A DNA stretch of 64,000 nucleotides from Bacillota bacterium (GTDB taxonomy: Bacteria; Bacillota; Clostridia; Acetivibrionales; Acetivibrionaceae): assembly GCA_023421115.1 (NCBI GenBank), contig JAEZUI010000270.1:12927-76926 (forward strand), in the 5' to 3' direction. The notes beneath the pieces are model-generated. The model did no database searches, was not told the DNA's origin, and saw nothing but the letters and a program-made list of their open reading frames with translations. Positions 7,791 to 16,575 of the stretch are shown here, piece by piece. The first letter of the stretch is position 1. The number at the start of each line of letters is the position of its first letter. Both the position numbers and the translations under genes were made by a program.

Positions 7791-8060
7791 TCATTTTCCG
7801 GCCCTTTTTGTCACTTCATTAAAGAATTTCTTCAAATCAGCTTTTGTTTCATCTGATAAATTATGCCACCTTATGCCTTGAATAGCTCCTTCCAAACCAC
7901 ATAAAGTATTAAAGCACGTGTCACCTTCAAACAGATAAAGTTTGGTAAATGCTTCTTTACTTCCTGTTTTCATCAATGTTTCAGCATCATTTATTCCAAT
8001 TGAAGCAAGTCTTTTCTCACAAGTTACTCCAATGTTTGGCAGCTTGGTCAACTCTCCCAC
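7791..8060 (-). CDS. TfoX C-terminal domain protein
   Basis: The 89-residue protein matches the stand-alone TfoX-C fold: ELTKLPNIG at the N-terminus, a helix-hairpin-helix-like CEKRLASIGI segment, then GAIQGIRWHNL and DETKADLKKFF. A GTG start at 8060 is preferred because AAAGGAGG lies seven bases upstream; a farther upstream ATG would read through that site. Full-length TfoX regulates competence in Proteobacteria. Single-domain homologues in Firmicutes have no established role and probably bind nucleic acid or protein. Its 3' end is the source of fragments at 1689, 2888 and 4888. Confidence 0.75.
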   Translation of the reverse strand: MGELTKLPNIGVTCEKRLASIGINDAETLMKTGSKEAFTKLYLFEGDTCFNTLCGLEGAIQGIRWHNLSDETKADLKKFFNEVTKRAGK

Positions 8061-8125
8061 TGATACCCCTCCTTTAGTATACCTACATGATTTTACCACA
8101 CCAGACTATCTTTATAATACTAAAT

Positions 8126-8740
8126 CTATTTTAGCTCAACACCGGGATCGGTTTCATATGCTGAACCAATAATACATAATTGATTGAGCACCTCTGAATA
8201 GATATCAAAAAGAGCTTTTAACAAATCCATATCTTTTATAACACCTGGAACTAAGAAATACAGTTCATCAACGCCATCAGGGAAGTTTGCCCCAAACCAT
8301 CCCTCATCATCCTTTACCTCAAGGTGAAATCTTGGCTGAATTTCAATAAGACTTCTTATCCTGGTATTGGAAAACAACTCTTTTAGCTTCCCTTCATCAT
8401 TTCCTTTAATGACAAAATCCCTGTCAAAATCTTCGAATCCCACTTCAATATCCTGCATTCCTAAGAAAGCTCCAATTTCACTAAATATACCACTTCTGTA
8501 TATTTTGAATCTGAGCCCATCTTTATTTACATAAGGTGCTCTCAATCTGGTATATGTCGTACTTGATTTACCACTTGATACTGTATATGTATCCATAGTG
8601 ACAACCCATTCCTTTATATGCGCAACAACTTTATCTTTTGAAAAAAAGCCTCCTTCAATATATTCGCTGTTAATTTGCTCAGCTAAAGCCTGCCATATTT
8701 CCTTTTTGCTTGGTCCAAACAATTCGCGAAGAAGTCCCAT
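8126..8740 (-). CDS. Uncharacterised 204-residue protein
   Basis: No signal peptide or membrane segment is visible. It begins MGLLRELFGPSKKEIW, has an alpha-helical N-terminus (to about 50), a Ser/Thr-rich strand region, then IEVGFEDFDRDFVIKGNDE at about 99-117. That pattern recalls DUF3137-like proteins of Firmicutes, but the match is loose. A helical C-terminus ends it. Start ATG 8740 has GGGGG-rich sequence upstream. The N-terminal 41-residue segment recurs as a fragment at 4905, so the gene takes part in the local duplications. Function unknown. Confidence 0.6.
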   Translation of the reverse strand: MGLLRELFGPSKKEIWQALAEQINSEYIEGGFFSKDKVVAHIKEWVVTMDTYTVSSGKSSTTYTRLRAPYVNKDGLRFKIYRSGIFSEIGAFLGMQDIEVGFEDFDRDFVIKGNDEGKLKELFSNTRIRSLIEIQPRFHLEVKDDEGWFGANFPDGVDELYFLVPGVIKDMDLLKALFDIYSEVLNQLCIIGSAYETDPGVELK

Positions 8741-9134
8741 TCTAATTCCCCCATTCTAGTTTAATGATAAATCATCCCAATAAGCAGTATCTGCCCTTTA
8801 AGTCTCTTATTTAAAGGTAATTTATACTCTATAACCTCATTATAGCAAAAACAAGGAGAATTATCAGTATTTCCACTATAAATACCTTCTAATCCCTTGA
8901 TTTAGACTCAAGGAATCCAATCTATAAGCTTTAAACTAATTTATCAAAAAAATTACGCAAATTTCTAAAATTATTTATTCCCTGCAAGTCTTTTAATAAA
9001 ACTTCTTTATATCTAATTATAAAGAGAATATGATAAATTAATATCTAAGGCTAATCAGTTTTTTTATGAAAAAAAATAAAGTATGAAAGATTTCTTTGTT
9101 TTATTGTGTCTAATGCTTAAAAGGAGGTTAAAAA
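8741..9134. other. Divergent intergenic region
   Basis: 394 AT-rich bases between two divergent genes. There is a small hairpin with CCTTGA/TCAAGG arms at about 8896-8914 and an AAAAGGAGG ribosome binding site at 9119-9127. No ORF or RNA gene is recognised. Promoters for both flanking genes should be here. Confidence 0.4.
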
Positions 9135-9653
9135 ATGCATCATGTTTCGGTACCGAATCAAAAAACTATACCAGATATGAATAAGCTTGTAAAAGAATAT
9201 GGAGATTCACTTCTTAGAATGTGTTTTCTTTATCTTAAAGATTTACATATGGCAGAGGATGCAGTACAGGATACATTTTTAAAGGTGTATAAAAGCCACA
9301 TGAACTTCAAGGGCAATTGTGAAGAAAAAACGTGGATAACGAGGATAGCTATAAATGTTTGTAAGAATTATTTGCGTTCCTCCTGGTGGAAGCGTATTGA
9401 TGAAGCAGCGGTTTTAGAAAATATTACTGTGGGTAATAGCACCGATACCTTGCAGGATGAGTCACTTCTGATGGAAATTATGAAGCTATCGCCAAAATAC
9501 AAGGAAGTGATTCTGCTGTTTTACTACCAAGGTATGAAAATCCGCGAAATAGCAGTGGTTTTAAATATTCCGGAAGACACTGTATCTGTAAGGTTATTGA
9601 GAGCAAGAGAAATTTTAAAAAAGAAATTGAAAGGATGGTATTATGACGAATAG
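9135..9653 (+). CDS. ECF-type RNA polymerase sigma factor
   Basis: The 172-residue protein has region 2 at about 16-85 (YGDSLLRMCFLYLKD; AEDAVQDTFLKVYKS; EKTWITRIAINVCKNY) and region 4 at about 115-165 (YKEVILLFYYQGMKIREIA; IPEDTVSVRLLRAREIL). ATG 9135 follows AAAAGGAGG. The gene overlaps the next one by 11 bases, so the two are translationally coupled as a sigma/anti-sigma module. The short N-terminal extension before region 2 is common in clostridial SigV/SigM-like groups. Confidence 0.9.
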   Translation: MHHVSVPNQKTIPDMNKLVKEYGDSLLRMCFLYLKDLHMAEDAVQDTFLKVYKSHMNFKGNCEEKTWITRIAINVCKNYLRSSWWKRIDEAAVLENITVGNSTDTLQDESLLMEIMKLSPKYKEVILLFYYQGMKIREIAVVLNIPEDTVSVRLLRAREILKKKLKGWYYDE

Positions 9654-10977
9654 AACAATTAAGGAAGCGATTGATACAAGGCTTTCTGATATTAAGATTA
9701 ACAGTGAGCTTGAAAGCAAAATACTAGATTATTCCAACAAGACAAGAGTAATAAGAAAAAGGCCATCTATTGTAGTTGTTGCTGCGGTCATATTAGTTAT
9801 GCTATCAGTTAGTGTAATGGCAGCAGCTATTACAAATTTTGATAAGCTTTTATCTATAATTAGCCCGCAGGAGGAACAAAACCTTCAGCCAATAAAACTT
9901 TCTTCAGAAGATAATGGGATAAAAATGGAGGTGCTTGCGGCAATGAGCGATAACAATACTACTATTGCATATATCTCAATGCAAGACCTTACTGCCGATA
10001 GAGTTGATAAAAGCATTGACCTTTATCATTACAGCATTAGTGAAATGGGTTCGTTTACAAGCGAAGTGATATCGTATGATGCGGCATCGAAGACTGCAAT
10101 CATAAAATTGCTTGCGAATGGAGGTAACAAACTTGAAGGTAAAATAGTAACTCTTCAAGTGGAATCGTTTTTAAGCAATAAGCAAAGATATAAGTTATTT
10201 GACACAGGTATAGATTTGATGAAGGTTATAAGCTCCACTACAACATCGACAATTCCACTTAACATGGATAATGTTAGTGGTGGCGGTGGTGACTTGTTTG
10301 AAGAGTTTGAAAAAAGAGGTAAAATTAGCGTTTTAAAAACTGACCAAACAAATATTGCATTACCAAATATAAGTTTTGCACATATATCTAATATTGGATT
10401 TGTTAACGGAAAACTTCATGTCCAAACAAAGTGGACAGGTGGAGGAATTGATGATCATGGTACCTTTGTCTTGGCTAATGATTTGGGTGATAAAATATAT
10501 CCAAGTAACATTTATTTTAGTATTGATAAAAATGGAAAGGCTATATATGGCAGAGATTATATTGAGTATATATTTGAAATGAAAGAAACAGAAATCAATA
10601 AATATAAGCTTTTTGCAGATCATTTCACCACCTTTGGACATTATATTGAGGGTAAATGGCAAAACACATTTAAGCTTGAAGCAATGGAAAAAGATAAAGA
10701 AGTAGATATTGATATGGACTTTGGCGAATTTAAAGTTAATAAGCTTTCTGTTTCACCAATTGGCGTTACGTTAATAGGTACAGGAAACACAAGTGATACA
10801 ACTAAGGATATTAGTGTGTTAGTTAAAATGCTAAATGGAAGCGTTTATACCTTAAATTCATCAGTAAGAAATAATGAAAAGGGCAAATTCATATGCAAAT
10901 TTATTTCTCTTGAACCTATTAAGGTCATGAATGTTAAAGAGGTAAGCATTAACGAAAAAGTTGTTGAGTTAAAATAA
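9643..10977 (+). CDS. DUF4179-like membrane anti-sigma factor
   Basis: The 444-residue protein has a cytoplasmic N-terminus of about 42 residues, a single transmembrane helix at about 43-64 (VVVAAVILVMLSVSVMAAA) and a large extracytoplasmic beta-rich region. The first part, just after the membrane, resembles the DUF4179 domain (about 80-170), and the rest is an Ig/immunoglobulin-like sensor region. DUF4179 proteins are regularly encoded next to ECF sigma factors, which they hold at the membrane. The coding start overlaps the sigma stop by 11 bases. A hairpin terminator follows at 11027. The sensed signal is not predictable. Confidence 0.75.
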   Translation: MTNRTIKEAIDTRLSDIKINSELESKILDYSNKTRVIRKRPSIVVVAAVILVMLSVSVMAAAITNFDKLLSIISPQEEQNLQPIKLSSEDNGIKMEVLAAMSDNNTTIAYISMQDLTADRVDKSIDLYHYSISEMGSFTSEVISYDAASKTAIIKLLANGGNKLEGKIVTLQVESFLSNKQRYKLFDTGIDLMKVISSTTTSTIPLNMDNVSGGGGDLFEEFEKRGKISVLKTDQTNIALPNISFAHISNIGFVNGKLHVQTKWTGGGIDDHGTFVLANDLGDKIYPSNIYFSIDKNGKAIYGRDYIEYIFEMKETEINKYKLFADHFTTFGHYIEGKWQNTFKLEAMEKDKEVDIDMDFGEFKVNKLSVSPIGVTLIGTGNTSDTTKDISVLVKMLNGSVYTLNSSVRNNEKGKFICKFISLEPIKVMNVKEVSINEKVVELK

Positions 10978-11026
10978 GTCTCATTATAAACATTGTATAG
11001 TTTTTTTAAATGGCTAAAAGTTCGGG

Positions 11027-11071
11027 AGGTCTGTCAAAATTTACTAAAATGAACACCTTTTTGATAGACCT
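11027..11071 (+). terminator. Terminator of the ECF/DUF4179 operon
   Basis: The 13-base arms (11027-11039 and 11059-11071) pair with a single G-U and enclose about 19 bases. The stem lies 50 bases past the stop codon. Confidence 0.65.
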
Positions 11072-11072
11072 T

Positions 11073-11149
11073 CAATCTTATTTGCATCAGGTATTTTTAA
11101 GATAATAAAGCTCAACTTTTCAAAAACACCTAATTCAAAAGAGCGATAA
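11073..11149 (+). pseudogene. Third copy of the serine hydrolase 3' end, overlapping the ankyrin gene
   Basis: About 77 bases preserve the final codons of the hydrolase in frame (ILFASGI, then FSKTPNSKER and TAA) on the plus strand. They overlap the intact ankyrin stop codon exactly as in the copy at 4464-4483. Nothing of the upstream hydrolase remains. This suggests the ankyrin gene here once had the hydrolase as its convergent neighbour. Confidence 0.75.
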
Positions 11150-12341
11150 TTTCTTTATTCCCAGCTCTTTTAGCTATCTCTAAAGGTGTCATGCTATTAT
11201 TGTACATAATTGTCTTATCTGCTCCGCAATCCAAAAGCAGTTTTACAATCTTAGGATTTTCTTCTGTATTATTTGAAGCAGCCAATATATGCAGTGCAGT
11301 GTGATTTAACGAGTCACGTACATTTACATCTATTCCATTATCAATCAAGAGCTTTACGCAGTCATAATCTCCAAAAGACGCAGCTTGATGTATTGGAGAA
11401 AGCCCTGACTGTGTTTGAATGTTTACATCTGCTCCATTCTCAAGCAACAACTTCATAATTTTTCTTCGCTGGTCTTTATTCTCAAGCATAAATATTGAAA
11501 ACAGTGCAGTCCTTCCAGAATCATCTTTCTCATTTACATCAAAGGAGAACTCCTCTAGTATATACTCAAGTACGGCTTCGGAACCGGCAAAATGAACAAT
11601 GGATCTCCCAAAGTTATCTTTTTCATATACACTAAATCCTCTTGTCAACATATACTTAAAAAATTCCAGATTACCGGAAGTTGCTGCAAAGTGAATAATT
11701 GACTTACCATATTCTGCTTTTTCCTGCTCCCTATTAGGCAAAACCGTCAACAAATAATCGTACACCTCTTTCGAACCTGACAGAGCAGCATAATGCAAAT
11801 AATTGGTCTTATAACCATCATTATATTCTTCTATTCCGTATGCTACTATACTCTTTACCACGTCTATATTGTTATTGAATTTAAGAGCAAATACCAAAGG
11901 ATCTTCCCCTTTATTAAGCTCTGTAGTTATGTTGTATCCTTTCTCAATTAGCCTGTCTATCATATTGGGAGATTTCAAAATAGCTAATTCAAGTACATTT
12001 CGATATGGTTTTATGTCTTGTATGTTAGAGTACGCTCTGTATACCTGTTTATTAATATCAGCACCTTTATCAATAAGTAAATCAATCATTTCAACATAGC
12101 CTTTATCAACTGCAACAAATAAAGGTAATTCTAAGAATAAGTCCTCATCATTTAAATCAATTCTATTGTCCGAAAGAAGAGAATCCACTTTGCTAATCTC
12201 ATTTTTCATAACTGCACTTTGTATCTTTTCAGAAATACTTTCCTTACTATTAGTTACAGTTACTATAGTCATAAATACAAAATACAAAATCAGACAAACG
12301 ACCGTAAGTATTGCAGAAATTTTTAACCGCTTATCTTTCAT
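11130..12341 (-). CDS. Membrane-anchored ankyrin-repeat protein
   Basis: An N-terminal transmembrane helix (about 7-26, ISAILTVVCLILYFVFM) precedes about ten ankyrin repeats covering residues 45-403. Clear examples are SPIHQAASFGDYDCVKLLI and TALHILAASNN, each followed by the usual GADVN/GIDVN turn. The ATG at 12341 is preferred to an upstream ATG at 12392 because GAAGGAG lies about ten bases before it. The ankyrin stack would be displayed outside the membrane or on the cytoplasmic face as a protein-binding surface; topology is uncertain. It is probably co-transcribed with the DUF3592 gene upstream. Its 3' end is duplicated at 4464 and, shorter, at 7730. Confidence 0.85.
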   Translation of the reverse strand: MKDKRLKISAILTVVCLILYFVFMTIVTVTNSKESISEKIQSAVMKNEISKVDSLLSDNRIDLNDEDLFLELPLFVAVDKGYVEMIDLLIDKGADINKQVYRAYSNIQDIKPYRNVLELAILKSPNMIDRLIEKGYNITTELNKGEDPLVFALKFNNNIDVVKSIVAYGIEEYNDGYKTNYLHYAALSGSKEVYDYLLTVLPNREQEKAEYGKSIIHFAATSGNLEFFKYMLTRGFSVYEKDNFGRSIVHFAGSEAVLEYILEEFSFDVNEKDDSGRTALFSIFMLENKDQRRKIMKLLLENGADVNIQTQSGLSPIHQAASFGDYDCVKLLIDNGIDVNVRDSLNHTALHILAASNNTEENPKIVKLLLDCGADKTIMYNNSMTPLEIAKRAGNKEIIALLN

Positions 12342-12397
12342 TCTCTTTTTTCTCCTTCGCCAATCTATAGCACAATATATATCATAAAACAAATCAA

Positions 12398-13108
12398 TTA
12401 TACATTGGCAACCATATTTTCTAATTCCTCTGAAGAAACGGCGTATTTTTTTGGATTGTCTCTATCTATGTAAACCGGAAGGTTTTTGATATCTCTTTCA
12501 TTAATTACAGGTTCAGGATCAAACCATATGTTTTCACTTTTGAAAAAATAAAACAGTCCTGTTGAAGAATCCACCCATTTACAGGTGATTACGTAGGGAC
12601 TTATTCCGTTTACACTATAAGAGCGGTTATAATTAACCCCGGTAATTTCAGCATATACCAATTGACCGTTTTCCATTAAGTATTTGCGGTTTTTTACCTT
12701 CATAACCTTTTTGAAGATAAACACAAATCCTATGACAGCAAATATAAGACCTATCAAAGGAAAGAAAAGGACAAAAAATGAATAGGATGATTTAGCTAAT
12801 ATGCGGTTAGGTTGGTCGGGTTTATAGTAGATCGGTACTTCTGCTCCCCTTTCCATGCCGCTGCTGTAATAGTTAAGGCGTTCTTCATATTGTTTGCCGT
12901 CAATTGTATATTTTACATAGACAGTATGATGAGTGTCGCCGTCAGAATCTCTGTATCTTTCTATTGAACTTATAACTGCGGTGGTTTCCAGTGCATTGTT
13001 TTTGAAATTAATATTGTATAAAGCCGTGGACATTCCAATTATGAAAAAAATTAAACCCATAGCTGAAAATATAATTCCGAGCAACCATTCCGACTTTTTA
13101 GCATTCAT
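12398..13108 (-). CDS. DUF3592-domain membrane protein
   Basis: The 236-residue protein has a transmembrane helix at about 9-29, an extracytoplasmic DUF3592 beta domain (VKYTIDGKQYEERLNYYSSG; YYKPDQPNRIL) and a second helix at about 108-130. A second, cytoplasmic or exported, beta domain ends VYIDRDNPKKYAV. The duplicated signature of a conversion domain followed by xxDxxNPxxY is typical of DUF3592. ATG 13108 follows GAGGTGATATCAAA. Function unknown. It lies 56 bases upstream of the ankyrin gene on the same strand and is probably in the same operon. Confidence 0.8.
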   Translation of the reverse strand: MNAKKSEWLLGIIFSAMGLIFFIIGMSTALYNINFKNNALETTAVISSIERYRDSDGDTHHTVYVKYTIDGKQYEERLNYYSSGMERGAEVPIYYKPDQPNRILAKSSYSFFVLFFPLIGLIFAVIGFVFIFKKVMKVKNRKYLMENGQLVYAEITGVNYNRSYSVNGISPYVITCKWVDSSTGLFYFFKSENIWFDPEPVINERDIKNLPVYIDRDNPKKYAVSSEELENMVANV

Positions 13109-13282
13109 TTTGATATCACCTCAACATTAATTGTAGTGCTAATATAAACTATATAGTGAAATTATATCATTTTGGGGCAGAAAAGCCAATGTCTGAATTG
13201 ATCTATAAATAAGGCTCACAAAGATTTCAATTTCCCACTCGAAAAGTAAAAAGCGAACCATATAACACCTCTACTTTTACAG

Positions 13283-15622
13283 CTATTGTCCTCTAACAGA
13301 AGACATTTCACATATTTTCCAACTTGAATCAGAATTTTCTTTTGCAATAATTACCTTCTGATAATTTATTCCGTCCTTTAAATAACTTGTAATCAGATTG
13401 TTTGTTTTATATTCTATTTCAGCATAAAACACATGGTATTCTTCTACATAACCGAATTCACGTGGATTAGCAATCCACTGACCTCTCTCCCCCTGTTGAC
13501 CTGTCTTATCAACTAGCCTTTTTATCTCCATATGCTCAATATTTAAAAATGCCTTATCATCTCCACCTGAATATGAGTTTTTTAGATTCGTACCAAGTTT
13601 CTCATATGCTTGGGAGTAATTCTTCATATTTATATCTTCAGCATATTCATAAAGAATTTGAGTAATATCTTTTTTACATGTATCCTCAGCCTCAACATTT
13701 TCAATCGAAGAGAATCTATATTCTTTTATAACTTCATTGTTAGATACATTAATAATGAGAATTTTGAAATAGTAATATCCATCACCTGGGGAAGGTAATT
13801 CATTAGGCATTATCACAAAAAATCTATCCTCATCAATTTGTGCCACTGTGCTCCAATCATATAGTTTAGGCAATTTGGGATTTTCATCAACCCTTGAAAG
13901 ATATTTATCAGCTGATTTACCATATTCTTCTTTTTCATAATATTCTTCGCTGAATGATTGGCTCCAAAAATTATCTGCGGTTTCAGCTAATAGCATCACG
14001 CTCTGGTTAGAAAAGTCCGCTTTGTATACATCCTGAAAAGTTGTTCCGGTATCTCTATTTCCTGTTGTAAAATAAGCATACAATCCATTCGATAGAAATC
14101 TAAAGGATGTGTGGGTAGTGAGATTTCCTTTGTGTAAACTACGTAGATCAAGGGCTCTATCTATTATATTTTCTTTAATATTATACCTAAAGACAAACTC
14201 AATACCAAAGGAATAGGTAATATAAATATAATCTTCACTAACGTATTCTATATCCCACGGTTCTACACCAACTGGTCTAGTTTTCAGAATTTTTATTGCT
14301 TCTGTAACATCAATAAATTCAGGCATATTAGCTGTTATATCTTCTACATAGTCAAAGGCAGCTTCTTCTACAACATATTTTCTTAGACTATATTCTCTCT
14401 TTTTTCCCCCATTGCTGTCACTCATGACAACATAGTATAAGGTGTTAGGGGATTTGCTCCAAGCTGAAAAAATACAATAAGATTGTTTTCCGTTAGCAAT
14501 ATAATCCTTCGCAGAATCTACAATAGTTATCTTTCTGTCCTTCTCAATATCATAAAGATACAAATCAGTAGGTGTCTGACCAGCCTGATATAAAATTCTC
14601 CTGTCATCAGGCGAAACCTTCATATTCACTGAATACGAAGGGTCACTCAGCGAAATCCCCCTTATAATCACTCCGTTTTTATCTACGATTACAGTTTTCT
14701 GTATTATATCCACATACGAGATTAAATAGCCGTCACCGATAAAGTCAATTCCTCTACCAGATACTGCGTTCCAAGGAGTAAAGGGTAGTTCAATAAATCT
14801 ATGTGTTTTTTCCTTCAGGTCTATTTCAAGAAGTCTGTTTGTTTCAAGCTTCGTATCATTACCATGAGCATCTTTCATAAGCGAACCAATTATTGCAATA
14901 AGCCTGTCATTATCATATGAAAAAACCGCAATATGGCCGTTAAGTTCAATTCCCATTTCGGTAAGAAGGTCATAGCTCTTAGCGCTATTAATGTCATAGC
15001 TCATTATTCTTCCTAAAACACCATTAAAATTTGTATTGTAATAAATCGTACTCAGGTCCTCCGACACAAAAGCTTGGTGCGAGTAAATATCACCAGGCAG
15101 ATTAATTTTACTCTCATGTCCATCGGGGTATACAAGGTGATACTCCGAACCAATCTCGTACAACAATGCCTCACCTTTTTCAACCGGAGAATCAAAGCCC
15201 TCATCAATATCTAACGGAACTGTATGAATCTGCTGTTTCTGATCAAGTATCTTAGAAATTTCAGATGTAATAAAGCCACCTGTATATTCGTTTCTCATAA
15301 TTAATACAGCGAGAAAAACACAAGCAACTGCAACTGCCAACTTCTTTATTAAGCCCATTTTATTTCTTATCCATCCAAACCTATAAAAAATCTTTTTGCT
15401 TTTGTACCTTTCCTCATCTATACTTTCAAGCACCTTCATGCGTATATCGCTTTTCATGCTGATATTTTCCTTAATGTATTTTTCCGAAACCTTAATGGAA
15501 TCATAATATTGTCTACATGCTTTGCACGCTTCGATATGTGTTCTGATTATATCCGCCCTATCCTCAGATACTGTACCATCAGCATATTCATTTATATCAT
15601 CGAAAGTGTAACCGCACTTCAT
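13283..15622 (-). CDS. Zinc-finger anti-sigma factor with large beta-propeller-like sensor
   Basis: The 779-residue protein begins with a ZAS-type anti-sigma domain: HIEACKAC gives HxxxCxxC at about 30-37. A transmembrane helix follows at about 92-110 (KKLAVAVACVFLAVLIM). The exported part (about 140-640) looks like a TolB/WD-type beta-propeller (DGHESKINLPGDIY; SPDDRRILYQAG), and the last 120 residues are a separate domain of the DUF4829/NTF2-like type in appearance. The start overlaps the sigma stop by one base (TAATG), with GGAGG inside the sigma 3' end. The ECF sigma is kept inactive until the surface propeller senses a signal. Confidence 0.8.
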   Translation of the reverse strand: MKCGYTFDDINEYADGTVSEDRADIIRTHIEACKACRQYYDSIKVSEKYIKENISMKSDIRMKVLESIDEERYKSKKIFYRFGWIRNKMGLIKKLAVAVACVFLAVLIMRNEYTGGFITSEISKILDQKQQIHTVPLDIDEGFDSPVEKGEALLYEIGSEYHLVYPDGHESKINLPGDIYSHQAFVSEDLSTIYYNTNFNGVLGRIMSYDINSAKSYDLLTEMGIELNGHIAVFSYDNDRLIAIIGSLMKDAHGNDTKLETNRLLEIDLKEKTHRFIELPFTPWNAVSGRGIDFIGDGYLISYVDIIQKTVIVDKNGVIIRGISLSDPSYSVNMKVSPDDRRILYQAGQTPTDLYLYDIEKDRKITIVDSAKDYIANGKQSYCIFSAWSKSPNTLYYVVMSDSNGGKKREYSLRKYVVEEAAFDYVEDITANMPEFIDVTEAIKILKTRPVGVEPWDIEYVSEDYIYITYSFGIEFVFRYNIKENIIDRALDLRSLHKGNLTTHTSFRFLSNGLYAYFTTGNRDTGTTFQDVYKADFSNQSVMLLAETADNFWSQSFSEEYYEKEEYGKSADKYLSRVDENPKLPKLYDWSTVAQIDEDRFFVIMPNELPSPGDGYYYFKILIINVSNNEVIKEYRFSSIENVEAEDTCKKDITQILYEYAEDINMKNYSQAYEKLGTNLKNSYSGGDDKAFLNIEHMEIKRLVDKTGQQGERGQWIANPREFGYVEEYHVFYAEIEYKTNNLITSYLKDGINYQKVIIAKENSDSSWKICEMSSVRGQ

Positions 15623-16179
15623 TAAAAAGCACCTCCATTCATTTTGTTCAAACTCTTACCTATTTTCTTTCTTGCCCTGTTAACTCTCATCTTTGCGTTT
15701 TGAGGCGTAATTCCGAGCATTTCCCCTATTTCTTTATACGAAAAATCCTGAATACACTTTAAAATTATTGCAATCCGATATTCTTCCTTTAATGAGTTAA
15801 TGATTTTTACTATCTCACGGAAATTTTCTCTAGCGTAAAAATCTGTTTCGAATTGATTCGTTTGCTTCACTCCAGTGTTGATTTCATCGTCAAAGGGGCA
15901 TATTGAAAGCTGTCTCTTCTTTCTTTTACAATTGTCTTTATAGGTATTAAGAGCTATGCGGTATACCCATGATAAAAATTTCATGCTGCTATTATAGGTG
16001 TATAGATATTTATATACTCTAATAAAAACATCCTGCAGTAATTCCTCTGCATCCTCCCTGCATAAAGTCAGTCTGAACAGAAAATTAAATATACGTTCCT
16101 GATAGTTTGTTACAAGAATAGAGAAAGAATCCACGTCACCATTCAGCGTATCCGATACCAGTTTATTATCAATATCCAA
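15622..16179 (-). CDS. ECF-type RNA polymerase sigma factor
   Basis: The 185-residue sigma factor shows region 2 (NYQERIFNFLFRLTLCREDA; ELLQDVFIRVYKYL; FLSWVYRIALNTYKD) and region 4 (EEYRIAIILKCIQDFSYKEI; ITPQNAKMRVNRARKKI). It starts at TTG 16179 with GGGGGAG eight bases upstream. It is coupled to the zinc-finger anti-sigma that follows, a typical RsiW/SigW-like pair. Confidence 0.9.
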   Translation of the reverse strand: MDIDNKLVSDTLNGDVDSFSILVTNYQERIFNFLFRLTLCREDAEELLQDVFIRVYKYLYTYNSSMKFLSWVYRIALNTYKDNCKRKKRQLSICPFDDEINTGVKQTNQFETDFYARENFREIVKIINSLKEEYRIAIILKCIQDFSYKEIGEMLGITPQNAKMRVNRARKKIGKSLNKMNGGAF

Positions 16180-16575
16180 TCAAAAGTCTCCCCCTCTTTT
16201 AGTATCAGAATGAAAACCAACCCCCTTCATTATAGCGGGCATAAACAATACTATTGTATCAATATATTTGATGCTTTCAATATACTAATACATATAAATT
16301 TCAATAAAGGTAACAGGTTCATCAAGCAATTCAAATAATTTTTTGGTATTTCACGATAATTGCACTGATAAGGATGATAAATTAAAGGTTTGTTTAGTAT
16401 TGAAACAGAAAACGGCTATAAGCGTGTAAATATTTACAGCTATAACCATTCAATTTATCTTACTTTTTGCGTTATCTAAACCTACCATGTTTAGAAGCTT
16501 TTAAGCTTTCATGATGTGCTTTGTGACTTAAATATTGTATAGGTTATTTTTTGAAATGGCCTTTAGTTGACTATA
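16180..16575. other. 396-base intergenic region with palindromes
   Basis: Contains a TATAAT on the minus strand (16234-16229) with a 13-base palindrome of ACAATA/TATTGT arms at 16245-16257 just upstream, a plausible promoter/operator for the sigma gene. TGTAAATATTTACA at 16425-16438 is a second perfect palindrome. Around 16530-16570 a short sequence resembles 10988-11022 (ATTGTATAG, T-run, AAATGGC). No gene recognised. Confidence 0.35.
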
